Shown in pieces: positions 54,241-64,000 of a DNA stretch of 64,000 nt (position 1 is the first letter of the stretch; each line of letters starts with the position of its first letter). Source of the DNA: Iris pallida (Eukaryota > Streptophyta > Magnoliopsida > Asparagales > Iridaceae); assembly GCA_029216955.1 (NCBI GenBank), contig JANAVB010007000.1:2353800-2417799 (forward strand), read 5' to 3'. Under the pieces are notes generated by a model. That model did not search any database. It was not told the origin of the DNA and saw only the letters and a list, made by a program, of their open reading frames with translations. Made by a program: the position numbers and the translations under genes.

Positions 54241-55425
54241 AAAGCAATTCTAGAAATGCGTCCTCCACGCAATCTAAAAGAACTCCGTGGCTTCCAAGGT
54301 CGCATTGCTTATATCAGGAGATTTATATCCAATCTTTCTGGAAGATGTCAGCCTTTCTCTCGTCTATTAAAGAAAGGTGTATCATTTGTTTGGGATAAAG
54401 CATGTCAAAAAGCCTTCAATGACATCAAGCAATACCTTACAAATCTACCTGTCCTGGTACCTCCAGTGGTAGGAAGACCATTTTTGCTCTATGTTTGAGC
54501 CTTAGATCATTCTCTCGGTGCTCTTCTTACACAGAAAAGCGATAATGGCCATGAACAGGCAATTTATTATCTTAGCCGAATGATGGTTGGAGCTGAACAC
54601 ATGTATACTCCTGTAGAAAAAGAATGTCTGGCCTTGGTTTTTGTCGTTCAAAAGATACGGCATTATGTGTCAGGACAGACTATTCATGTCATCTCCAGAA
54701 TAAATCCTATTCGGGAATTGATGAGAAAACCGAGCATTCTTAACTCTTAGTTAGCCACCTGGGCGATGTTGCTTACTCCTTATGATATGGTCTACGTACC
54801 TCAAAAATCAGTGAAGGGTCAAGCTTTAGCTGATTTCTTAGCAGCTCACCCTATACCTGAAACATCTAAGCTTTTTGAGGACATTCCAGATGAACTCGTG
54901 GATTACAACATGACTTTGAGGGAAGACATTTGGCAACTATACTTTGATGGAGCATCACGGGTTGGACCTAAAGGCAATATTGTCTCAGGAGTAGGTATCT
55001 TCTTGGTCTCTCCTGATAAGATGATCATATATCGTGCTTATTCTCTCAATGAACCATGTTCCAACAATGTGGCAGAATATAATACTCTGCTAATTGGTCT
55101 TCAAGTAGCAAAATAATTGGACATTGAGTTCCTGAAAGCTTATGGAGACTCTCAACTAATTGTCAATCAGGTCAGAGGGACATATGAAGTCAGAAATCCT
55201 AACCTCATTCCCTATCATCAAGTGGTAATCGAATTGGTCCTTTCATTCAAAGGATTCTTCATCAAATTTGTACCACATTCTCAAAATTTGGAAGATGATG
55301 CTCTTGCTAGTTTAGCTGCAGACTTAGCTGTTCCAATTAGAAGACAAAATACCGTTACTTTGTTGGATCGAGACTTATTTTGTATCAAAAATAATTTGCA
55401 TATCGAACAAAGTTATACTACATAA
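54190..55425 (+). pseudogene. Element B RNase H and archaeal-type RNase H
   Basis: GFQGRIAYIRRFISNLSGRC closes RT; PFLLYV is followed by a stop, then RNase H (HSLGALLTQKSDNGHEQAIY, VEKECLALVFVVQK), a stop at about 54748, KGQALADFLAAHP, then the second, archaeal-type RNase H (LYFDGASRVGPKGN, EPCSNNVAEYNTLL, stop near 55114, AYGDSQLIVNQVRG, EDDALASLAADL). The dual RNase H is the Tat-clade hallmark. Confidence 0.87.
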
Positions 55426-56703
55426 TCAAATTCTCAGCAAAGGGATTGGAGGAGTCTGTTTATAGATTATGCGGTCCATATGATTTTACCTGAAGATCCA
55501 AAAGAAGCTGCATCAATCAAGAGACGATCATTCCGATTCTACTACGATTCTTCTTTGCATATGTTATACCGTCGTTCATATGACGGACTTTTACTGGGTT
55601 GTCTCTCTGAGAGTGAAGCTAAACAAACACTCCGTGAAGCTCATGATGGTGTCTGCGGTGCTCATCAACCCGGTCCGAAATTACATGACCGTATTCGAAG
55701 AATGAGGTATTATTGGCCTTCCATGATAGCGGATGATATGGATTATGCCAGACAATGTAAAGCATGTCAGATTCATGCTGATTTTATTTATCAACCATCT
55801 GAATTCTTACATCCTACAGTAGCTTCTTGGCCCTTCGAAGCTTGGAGCATGGATATTATTGGCCCGATTAATCTCTCTTCTATTAAAGGACATCGGTTTA
55901 TCTTGTCTATAACCGATTACTTCTCTAAATGGGCGAAAGCGGTTCCCCTTGTTGAAGTGAAAACATCTAATGTAGTTAGCTTCATCAAACACCATGTCAT
56001 TTATCATTTTGGGATTCCCCGAAGGATAATCCGTGATAATGGACCTCAATTTGCCAATAAGACGTTTTATCGATTCTGCGATAAGAATCGGATCTAAAAT
56101 CTGGCTTCTACAGCTTATAATCCAGCTGCTAATGGTTTGGCCGAAGCTTTCAATAAGACAATTATTAAACTTCTCAAAAAGTTTGTCTCTTCTAATAAAC
56201 GTGATTGGAATGAGAAACTTGGAGAATGTTTATGGGCTTACCGAACGACAGTCCGAACTCCTACTGGTTTTACACCATTCTCACTGGTTTACGGATGTGA
56301 GGCTGTTCTTCCACTGGAAATCCAGATTCCATCTCTCAGAATAGCCATTGCTAATGAGCTAAGCTCAGAGAATAATGATCGCTTACGACTCCAAAAACTT
56401 GAAGGATTGGACGAGAAGCGTGTTCAAGCGCAACAGCACATTGAGCTATATCAAGCCCGCATATCTCGAGCTTTCAATCGTAAAGTTAAAGAGAGGGTAT
56501 TCAAAGTCGGTGAGCTAGTTCTAGCTATCCGAAGACCGATGGTGATGACTCATAAGAGCGAAGGAAAATTCCAAGAAAAATGGGAAGGTCCTTATGTAGT
56601 CGAGACAGTGTTCTCCAATGGTGCCTATAGGTTGTCAAAACCTAATGGAGATTTGCTTATGATGCCAATTAATGGAAAATTCTTGAAGAAATATTATGTC
56701 TGA
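55426..56703 (+). pseudogene. Element B integrase (catalytic triad present, one nonsense codon)
   Basis: Zinc-finger region AHDGVCGAHQPGPKLHDRIR...CKACQIHADF (55640-55790), then WSMDIIGPINLSSIKGHRFI (first Asp), RRIIRDNGPQFANKTF (second Asp), a TAA near 56095, and NPAANGLAEAFNKTIIKLLK (Glu). The C-terminal part is intact (LGECLWAYRTTVRTPTG, VGELVLAIRRPMVMTHKSEG, NGAYRLSKPNGDLL), ending at TGA 56701-56703. It is the reference for the deletion in A. Only the nonsense codon separates two open frames. Confidence 0.9.
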
Positions 56704-57141
56704 ATTTCTTCTTTATTCTCCAGCTACCAATGTTTGGTTAAGCTGATTATTTGTCTCCTAAAAGAGAATTTTAATCTTCTGTCTTACCAGCTGATTAAAA
56801 AAAGAGATTTATTATTTATCATATTCTCATGACCTCTGAATAAATATTAAGTCTATTTCTTTTCTTATCTATCATGTCCATATGACCTCTGAATAGATAT
56901 TAATCTATTTTTCTTTGAGTTGTTACCATCTGTCACGTTCATATTACCTCTGATAGTATTGTACACTCTAAAAAGAAAACAAGATTCATTATCTATCATG
57001 TCCACATTACCTCTGGATAGATATAATTTATTGAGTTTAGAAAACTTATCATGTCCATATTACCTCTGATAAGTATTTTCTATCTCATACCTATTGTTTA
57101 ACTTCAAAATAAATGATAGGGTCACAAAACAAATATTTCAT
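56704..57141. repeat. Post-pol tandem motif of element B, shared with element A
   Basis: Five copies of CATGTCCATATTACCTCTGA-type units at about 56830, 56873, 56935, 56997 and 57050, about 55-65 bp apart and each followed by AT-rich sequence. The reverse complement TCAGAGGTAATATGGACATG matches the A spacer motif TCAGAGGTAATGAGGACATG at 18 of 20 positions. It lies between the pol stop and the 3' end of the antisense gene. Confidence 0.8.
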
Positions 57142-58659
57142 TCATTTCTTGAAAATACTACAGAATGAAAAAGACAGAAGAATACAAAATTCTGTATTAA
57201 AATACAAAAAATACCAAGGCGGAGCAGATACATCTTCGAGCAGTATTTGCAGCTCTACTAGACGCTTCTCACGAGAGCTCAGCACAGTTGCAGTAGCTAT
57301 GGTGCGTCGAGGCTCTGGAGTACAAAGATGGAAGAATTCGGCGAAAGTAGCTATCATTTTATCCTTGGCATCGTCAAGGGTTTTAATGACAGCTTCAATA
57401 CCGAAAACCTTCTCTTCCAAAATTAAGCTCTGCGTCAGATGTTGGTCTCTATCCGCAATTATTTGCTCCCTTTCAGCTTTCAAACGAGCCAACTCCGCCT
57501 CAAATTCACGAATTCTATCATCTTGCTGATAAATCCTCATGTTTGAAGTCTCATAGGCTTCTTTATGCATCTCCAGCAGAGGTTTGCTTTCATTCAGTAA
57601 AGCTTTCTCTCTAGCAATTTCACTGCTATAGTTCTGGAGAGATTCATTGAAAGTAGTCTTCCGAGCGATGTATTCAGCTGATAAAGCATCATACTCGCTT
57701 TGGATGAGACTTTCAATAGTTTCACTTGAAAGCTTTAGATATTCTCTAATAGGCTATTCAAGTCCCTCAACTACCTTCTCCAGCGCCGATGTTCTCTCAG
57801 TGTCATTGAACATGGCAATATTTCCGATTGTGAGAGCAATCGCAGCTTTCAAGCTTTCATAATTAAGCCCTTCTTCAGGACCATATTGATCAGAGCTGCC
57901 AGAGTTTTGTAGAAAGTTTTAGTATGAATCTCAACTAAGAGATTCATTTCTGTATTTGAGCTCGGCGTAACGGCAATGTCTACCAAGTCCTTCTTCTGAA
58001 GGCTAGGAGTGGATATTGTTGTTGCCTTGGTAGCGAGTTGAGTTAAAGCCATTATTGATACTGCTACCATGGCTAATTGATCCCCAGGAGCTTCAGGATA
58101 ATGTCTTCAGTACTTTTTACTCCAGTCATTTTTGGAGTCGAAACTACTTGAGTTTCAGTGGCGGTGATTGTTGTGAGAGGAATGGTGATCATGGTAGCTG
58201 ACTCCGGTTCAGACATTATTTTCTCAGGAACTTGTGCTGGATCAGTAGCAATAACGGAGGATGCTATTACAACGTCTCCAGCTTCAGTTGATAAGTTGAC
58301 CATATCTTTATTACCTTCATTGGCTATCGGCTCTTCAAGCTCTGGAAGTACTTCAGTTGCAGTGGGTTCTTCTACAACTGTTTCTTCATTGAAGTCTATT
58401 TTTTCTGCAGCAGCTGCTTCTTCATCTGCAGTTGGTTCTTCTGCAGTTTGTTCTTCTTCTCTGTCCTCAGCAAGAGAAGACCATTCTAGCTGAGCCTCTA
58501 CCACAGGCTCTTGTTATATCTCCGTGGATGGAGAACATTCCTCGTGGACAGTATCTTCTTCTTCTTTTGAAGAAGAACTCTCTTCCTCGGATTCCATATT
58601 TTCTTCATAAATAGCTTCTTGAGGAGGAGGAGCCACAGGCTTTGCTGCAATGATGACAC

Positions 58660-58738
58660 CTACAAATTAAGCAAAATAAGTTAATATACAAAATCATAAT
58701 ACATAATCTTGTATAGATTTTGTGTAATTTATATTTAC
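58660..58738 (-). other. Intron 2 of the element B antisense gene (79 bp)
   Basis: On minus, donor CCAG|GTAAAT and acceptor TTAATTTGTAG|GTGTCA. Very AT-rich, as plant introns are. Position after an Asp-rich segment matches the 80-bp intron of A. Confidence 0.8.
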
Positions 58739-61379
58739 CTGGAGTAGGTACAGGACATGCCAAGAGCGAGTCATAGTCCCCATCCCAGTCATCATCATCG
58801 AAGGCAAGAGCCGGTTCATCTGATGGGATGAACTCTGGATCAACAGTATGTGTAGTGACGGCATCCTCAATAGCTTTCTGTGGCAAAGTCAGATGAAGTG
58901 ATGAGCTGAGACGTCCAGGAGATAGGAGCCCTACAGCTTCTGTTGATGCTGTTGGTTGAGATGCCGAAGATCCTTCTCCAGGATGAGCTGAAGAAGATGC
59001 AATGTGTTGGGGCTCCTCGACTAGAGTTTCGCTCTCTGGAGTAGCGGCTCTCTGTCTAGAAGGCCCTTTGACAGTGATCTTCTTCTTCTTCTCTTGGAGG
59101 GTAACAGCTGTACCTGATTTTCGCTTCCGGGTCTTGCTGATAATAATTGGTCCTGCAGCTATTTTCCCAACTTCCGTAGGGATTACTTCCAGATACTCAT
59201 CTGGAACAGTAGCGTCATCGGGTATGTCTGAAGGTACCCTGACTGGTTCTTCGACGTTCCCTTCCTTGGGCCATCGAACACTCCCCTTCATATTGTAGCC
59301 ATGTACGAAAGAGCGAATTGATGCATAAAAGCGAGCATACGTATGAAGTATTCGTAGCTCGGTTGTACTGGTAGCAGTTGATACCCAAAATTTAGCACCG
59401 GTACAAGATGTGCTAAAGTATCTCCATGCTCTTGCACCATCAATTAACTTTCCATAATGGTAGAAGCTGGTGGAGGGATTACCAACGTGAAGTTGGTCAT
59501 ATCCAAACTGACGAGCGAACCGACTTGGTAGATACGGTTCGAACGCACAGCTGTCTTCATTTCTGTACATTAGATGGGAGGGTCTGATGCACATTAGCCA
59601 TTTGAAAACTGGCACAGGTAATGAAGTCCTTCCTTCTCCTCTATCTTCAAATTGTACTCCGAGGCAGTCGGCTGGAACTTGTGGCCTTGTGCAGAAAAAG
59701 TTCCATCCATGAGAGTAGTTTAATACTGCCCGGGTGTCTGCCACTGTAGTTGCAGTCCACGTGGCTTTATTGAATTTCTGGAGGAAGACCTCCGCATTGT
59801 CTCCAGGGCCTGGTGGTAACAAACTGCAGTTATGATACAGTAGCCAGCCCATCAGATAAGTGTAGGGCATCTCCACCCTTAAGAATTCTTTTCGGTGAGG
59901 AGCATTGTTGATTAGTTCCTCACCAAAGGTCCGCAAACCTGTATTTATTCGACACACCATTGCCGATAGTAGGTTGATTCTAACCTTGAACACCAAACGT
60001 ACTGCCGGCCACAATACGTTTCGGTAAATTCTGTCAGCTATGCTAATCCCTGGCACGACCCATCTCCGCAGCCACAGAGACAGAAAGCCTGCCAGCAAGG
60101 CTTCCCTTGAGATCTTCTGACTGCCATGCCTCAGGTAGCTTAAGGTTTCAGTCCCCGCAGGGATGTCTCCAGTCTTAGTGGACAGATACTGGTCCGGAGA
60201 CTTATGTGGGATCATCAAACTATGGATCAGATCTGAAGGAATTATTGAACAAGGGTTGATGGTTGGAGCCTTGTTTTTTTAGAATCTCTACTTCTCATTT
60301 TTGGGTATCCTATTCTCGTGGTAGAATAAATAGGTTGTCCATTTATTAGTATATGCCAAATGCGACCCACTGTCATACATAGTAGTGCAAATTAAGTAAT
60401 GGCACATCAGTTCTTGGTAGACCTCAACTAATTGAGGATTCTTCTCTCTGATTTCTGCTAGTTCCCGGTTGGAGGGAACATACTCTTCATAGGGAGCTTT
60501 ACCCATCGGCATCTTAGAGATAAATTGTATCTCGTGCAGGACAAGACCCATCTCACCTAGTGGGGTTGCAAAAGTTCATGTTGAACTCATATACAACTCC
60601 ATCAAAGCCAAGAACAGGTTACTGTTCATCGGTATACCCTGGCTCGTAGAGGCTACCACTTCATAAAGGCCGATGGCTTTCAGGTCCGTCTTTAAGTTCT
60701 TCATGATCCAGGCACTAAGTTGGATCCAGTTCTGATTATAGGGAGTCAGCCACCCTGGTAGCCTAGGGTTTGCCTAAGGATATAATACTGTAGCCCTTAT
60801 GAACTTGTTAATGAACATTGGAGTCTGCACCGGTTGGATCAGAGCTGAATCTTCACTCGGTGTGAATCTAGGCAATAGACCGGAGAAAGGGACGACACCA
60901 CCACTAGGAGTACTGATGTGGTAGCCTATTTCATTGGCTCTATCCCTCTTGAAAATGATTCTGCCCGGCCTACCATGACTGTTGGGAGTCAGGTTCCATA
61001 GCATCTGTCGGGGATGAGTAGCATGGACGAATGCAGATAAGGGATAATCTCTGGCCATGTCTGGGAGATACATTGCCCTCTCTCCAAACTTAAACACCCA
61101 AGCCTCCTTCTTGGGGTGTGTTTGTGATTGGAAATCTATAGCATCCTCGAACAATGGCTTCAAAAAATTGTTAGTCATCTAGCGATACCAACAATTCTCC
61201 ATTTATCATTGACAACAGCATTCTGTCCCCCTGAGCAGCTATTAGCTGTTGTCTCCCTTCAGGGTATTCTGGATTTGCCTGAGGGAATTCCACATGGGAC
61301 AAATTCTCCAAGTAATTTGAGCCCACCATACAAGCTGGTGAGCCGAATATTTCTGCAAGCGGATGAATTTGTAAGTCCA

Positions 61380-61958
61380 CTACCAAAAGAAAAAGAAAAA
61401 TCAAGTTAGTAAAAATATAATTTAAATTTTTACGCAGATGACTTAGTCTGAATTTTACGCATAAAGATTAAAGACTCTGTATTAGAGAACTTGACTATGC
61501 AAAACTTTACGCTTATGTGCAAAAAATTAAAGTTGATAAAAATTTTAAAAGTGTAAAAGTTCTTTGTTTTACGCAAAGTCTTTCACTTGTGAATTTTACG
61601 CTGGCACGTATTGACGTGAGCGTATTTTGAATTTTACGCTGGCACGTATAGACGTGAGCGTATTTTGATTTTTACGCTGGCACATATTGATGTGAGTGTA
61701 TTTTGATTTTTACGTTGGCACATATTGATGTGAGCGTATTTTGATTTTTACGCTGACACGTATTGACGTGAGCGTATTTTGTTTTTACGCTGGCACATAT
61801 AGACGTGGGCGTATGTTTTTATTTTTACGCTGACACGTATAACATGGACGTATTTTGTTATTTCAATTTCTTCGCTGACACGTATAAACGTGGGCGTGAA
61901 GTTTTCGAGTCTTCTTCTTCTCCGACGAATTCACGGCCGAAGTTAGGAAGTGCTCTAC
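61380..61958 (-). repeat. Intron 1 of the element B antisense gene with TTTACGC array and about 40-bp tandem repeat
   Basis: Minus donor AAAG|GTAGAG and acceptor TTTTGGTAG|TGGACT, phase 1 exactly as in A. About ten exact TTTACGC words (plus). From 61596 to 61895 there are eight tandem units of about 37-43 bp: TTTTTACGCTGGCACGTATT followed by GACGTGAGCGTATTTTGA. The array word is the same as in this element's LTR and leader. Confidence 0.82.
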
Positions 61959-62192
61959 CTTTCATGGCCGGAGCCACAGCGGGGTTGGTCTGTCGGGGTG
62001 CCACCGATGAGGGGATGTTGGTTTCTGCGTGATCAGTCGTCGACGAAGTAGCGACGGGCTTCTTGCCCTTGGCGCCGGCGGTGGTTTTGCTCTTGGGGGC
62101 CATTGAGTCGAACTGAGAGGATGAAGAAGAAGTGAGAAAAGGAAGATTGAGACTACGAGAATGAGTAAAGTTCTCTCTCTATCGGCAAGGCT

Positions 62193-62201
62193 CTATTTAT
62201 A
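62193..62201 (-). promoter_or_regulatory. TATA box of the antisense gene of element B
   Basis: Minus TATAAATAG inside CTCTATAAATAGAG, about 90 bp before the ATG at 62103. Counterpart of 5901-5909 in A. Confidence 0.72.
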
Positions 62202-62409
62202 GAGAATTTTAAAATCGGTTCAAATTCCCAGAATTTACGCTGACTATTGGATATCTCGACTTTTACGCGGACTGTTGAGTATCCCAAACTCTAGGCAGAT
62301 GATCGTTGGGTATCCCGAATTCTACGCGGACTGTTGAAATCCCAGATTTTACGCTTCTGTTCAAAGTATTTCAAATTTGGAAAAAATTTAAAAACTTTGA
62401 AGGGGGTCT
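62202..62409. promoter_or_regulatory. Upstream region of the element B antisense promoter up to the 3' LTR
   Basis: Four diverged units of about 40 bp of the form TTTACGC-GGACTGTTG-GTATCCC, three with exact TTTACGC. It ends with TTGAAGGGGGTCT beside the LTR at 62410, a plausible polypurine tract (GAAGGGGG). Same motif family as the LTR and intron 1. Confidence 0.65.
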
Positions 62410-63534
62410 TGTAGGAGCGTAAAAAGTACTTCATAGAACAAGTCAAAGAAGTTGAGAGCTTTACGCAAGTCAAACAGACTCAGACTTTACGCAGAAACCA
62501 AACAAAGTAAAACTCTACACGAGCTCTTTTACGCGAGAGCCATTCTCAGCTTTTACGTAAGGGACAGGCTATCAGATCATGTATTTAATGCATGTGATAC
62601 AGTTCTGACATAATGATTTTCTGACAGCGGATTGCACAGAAGCCGAGAAGATTTGATTTACACCAAACCTAACACTTATCGTTTAGTGTGCAGATGGGCT
62701 ACTTTACGCTCAATAGATTGCTTCTTTTACGCACGAAAGCTATTCGAGTTTTTACACTCAAGGCTATTGTACGTGTAAAGTTTATTTGAGCTAATTATAC
62801 GCTCAAGGCTACTTTTTAGGCACTTTACGCAGGAAGTTTATTTTGGGCTATTTTACGCCCAGTCTGCTACTTTACGCAGGAAGTATATTTTGGGTCATTT
62901 TTTCGCCCGATCTTTTCTGGCTATATGAGAACGTGGTCTGCTTACGTGGCTTTCATGCCACACTTATCGAGTAACGTGTGTACGTGCTCTCTCCATTTTG
63001 TTAAAGTAGTGGGACACGTGTCACCATGCGTAGATATCATAACTCTACATGAGACACGTGTCATCACGCGTAAAGGTTGAATTTCAATCATGGGTGATAG
63101 TTACTTGCATAGAGATCCAACTTTGTTGCTTTTTACGCACAAAGGGTCTAGTCTATAAATAGACTTATTTTTAACACAGACATGATAAGAAGAGATACAC
63201 AGGAGAGGAGATTCTGAGAAAACTCATACTTTCAGAGTGATATTCCCAGAAGCATTTCTTCAACTTTTTCTCAAGAACAGGGTGAAGCAAAGCAGGAAAG
63301 CATTCGACAGTGTCATCAGTGCCGTTGTTCGATAGCTTTCTGGTGACTTAGTTCTTTCGATTGTTCGTCTTCTTCAAGCAGTTTTTTTCATCATCATCGT
63401 GTGGTCCAAGGAACAAAGTGATCGCCCTCAGATCAGACTTCCATAGCAATACTTCCCAGAAACAACTTGTCCTTTTGTACTTTTTTCTCGTTTTCTTTCA
63501 AAAGCCAATTTTAGGCATTTTGTTAAGTGAAACA
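62410..63534 (+). repeat. Element B 3' LTR (1125 bp)
   Basis: Collinear with 46620-47749, a few percent diverged with small indels (for example a shortened CAGATTCAGAATCAGA). The G-boxes (63015-63020, 63055-63060) and TATAAATAG (63154-63162) are conserved. Confidence 0.93.
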
Positions 63535-63539
63535 CTCAA
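63535..63539. repeat. Target-site duplication CTCAA of element B (right copy)
   Basis: Identical to 46615-46619. Confidence 0.93.
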
Positions 63540-64000
63540 GAAGACCGATACCCGGAAATCGCACGAGCAAGTCGTGCCATCCCCCTCCCGCATCACCCCG
63601 CCAGCCCTGCCCTCCAACCCTCCACTCCCGTCCACCGTCCGCACACCCAGACTGACTCTGCCACCGCCCCACCCTCTCCTCTCGCCATCACCCTCCATAA
63701 CTCCTTTGGAGCTCTCGACATAGAACCCTCTGATTGTACTCTCGAGCCGCCAGTCACCGGTTGCCATACTAATCCCGTACCCTCTTCCCCAAATCACTAC
63801 GCCATCGTGGCCCTCCAGATCCTCCCTATCACCCCAACCTCCTCCACTTCACCCCTCCCAATCTCCTTTTGCGGTCAGGTGCCCCCCGGTGTGCAGCCAT
63901 CGGTCGGCCACCACCCCTCCTCTCCCGGTACGGAAGCGGAGCATGCGTCCACTGCCGAGCCGCCCCACTGCAAAGATCCCAAGCGGACACACCCCTTCGA
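63540..64000 (+). pseudogene. L1-type LINE ORF1, Pro/Ser-rich continuation
   Basis: Directly after the CTCAA duplication the plus-strand frame continues as Lys-rich then Pro/Ser/Thr-rich protein (KKTDTRKSHEQVVPSPSRI) to a stop at about 63721; a GC-rich sequence with several frames follows to the window edge. Composition and frame fit the region after the zinc knuckle of plant LINE ORF1. ORF2 (endonuclease, RT) is not in the window. Confidence 0.55.

Larger units (their letters stand above)
57142..62103 (-). pseudogene. Antisense accessory gene of element B: plant-mobile-domain-like, coiled-coil protein
   Basis: Exon 1 is 61959-62103 (MAPKSKTTAGAKGKKPV, basic). Intron 1 is 61380-61958. Exon 2 runs from 61379 to about 58739 with one frameshift near 61175 and stops near 60771 and 60285. 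Intron 2 is 58660-58738. The following Glu/Thr-rich region and C-terminal coiled coil (REFEAELARLKAEREQIIAD) extend to 57142. The longest open frame (58605-60218) has the PMD-like core: SREALLAGFLSLWLRRWVVP, RINLLSAMVCRINTGLRTFG, TYLMGWLLYHNCSLLPPG and EPYLPSRFARQFGYDQLHVG with IDGARAWRYF. Then a Lys/Arg cluster (KTRKRKSGTAVTLQEKKKKI), probably nuclear-localising, and an acidic tail. Every block aligns with the A gene. Role unknown; see the findings. Confidence 0.77.
46620..63534 (+). mobile_element. Element B: complete but defective Tat-clade Ty3/gypsy element with antisense PMD-like gene
   Basis: A 16.9-kb element with LTRs of 1130 and 1125 bp, perfect CTCAA duplications, the same PBS as A, gag-protease-RT-RNase H-archaeal RNase H-integrase on plus and a homologous accessory gene on minus before the 3' LTR. 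The layout mirrors A in the opposite orientation. Protein identity with A is clear in every domain, but the LTRs and spacer DNA are dissimilar except for the post-pol motif. Many stops are in gag-pol, but the integrase retains its catalytic residues apart from one nonsense codon. Confidence 0.93.

Overview
This window is plant nuclear DNA made almost entirely of nested retrotransposons. I see no convincing host single-copy gene, rRNA gene or functional tRNA gene. The case for a flowering plant is the mix of element families: SIRE-like Ty1/copia elements, Tat-clade Ty3/gypsy elements with an archaeal-type RNase H and an antisense accessory gene, a Tekay/Del-like chromovirus, an L1-type LINE with a DUF4283-like ORF1, tRNA-derived SINE-like units, a MITE and long (TA)n tracts. 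I cannot name the species.

Layout. (1) 1-4172 and 21880-22392 are a minus-strand SIRE-like copia element (D), cut by the left window edge. Its 5' LTR is split by Tat element A (4173-21874, minus, 5-bp duplication CGTAC). (2) 22393-24930 holds a decayed, intron-bearing minus-strand relic with a weak Ulp1-protease-like signature. (3) 24933-26871 is a mosaic of hairpins, two SINE-like tRNA-derived units, a duplicated AT-rich segment, a MITE and several (TA)n tracts. (4) From 26872 the ORF1 of a plus-strand L1-type LINE begins. It is split at 28838/45941 by copia element C (28839-45940, plus), which is split inside its integrase by chromovirus E (32480-40630, minus, duplication GAAAA). ORF1 is split again at 46614 by Tat element B (46620-63534, plus, duplication CTCAA) and resumes at 63540.

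Elements A and B are diverged relatives with the same plan. The order is: 5' LTR; primer-binding site overlapping the first codons of an N-terminal gag reading frame; gag; a glycine-rich G-patch-like motif; protease; RT; RNase H; archaeal-type RNase H; integrase. Next comes a repeat-rich spacer, then, on the opposite strand, a gene with its own TATA box, two introns at conserved positions, a plant-mobile-domain-like core and a coiled-coil C-terminus, and finally the 3' LTR. 

The most interesting signal is that each of these two elements carries its own short word, CCGCAT/ATGCGG in A and TTTACGC/GCGTAAA in B. The word is repeated many times in the same four non-core places: LTR U3, 5' leader, the gap between antisense promoter and LTR, and intron 1 of the antisense gene. 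A different 20-bp word after pol is instead conserved between them. This resembles a self-recognition system (element-encoded DNA-binding or anti-silencing protein plus cognate sites), but that function is inference.

All the elements are decayed by stops, frameshifts and LTR divergence. Element A has lost most of its integrase catalytic core, and element C has lost a catalytic Asp of integrase.
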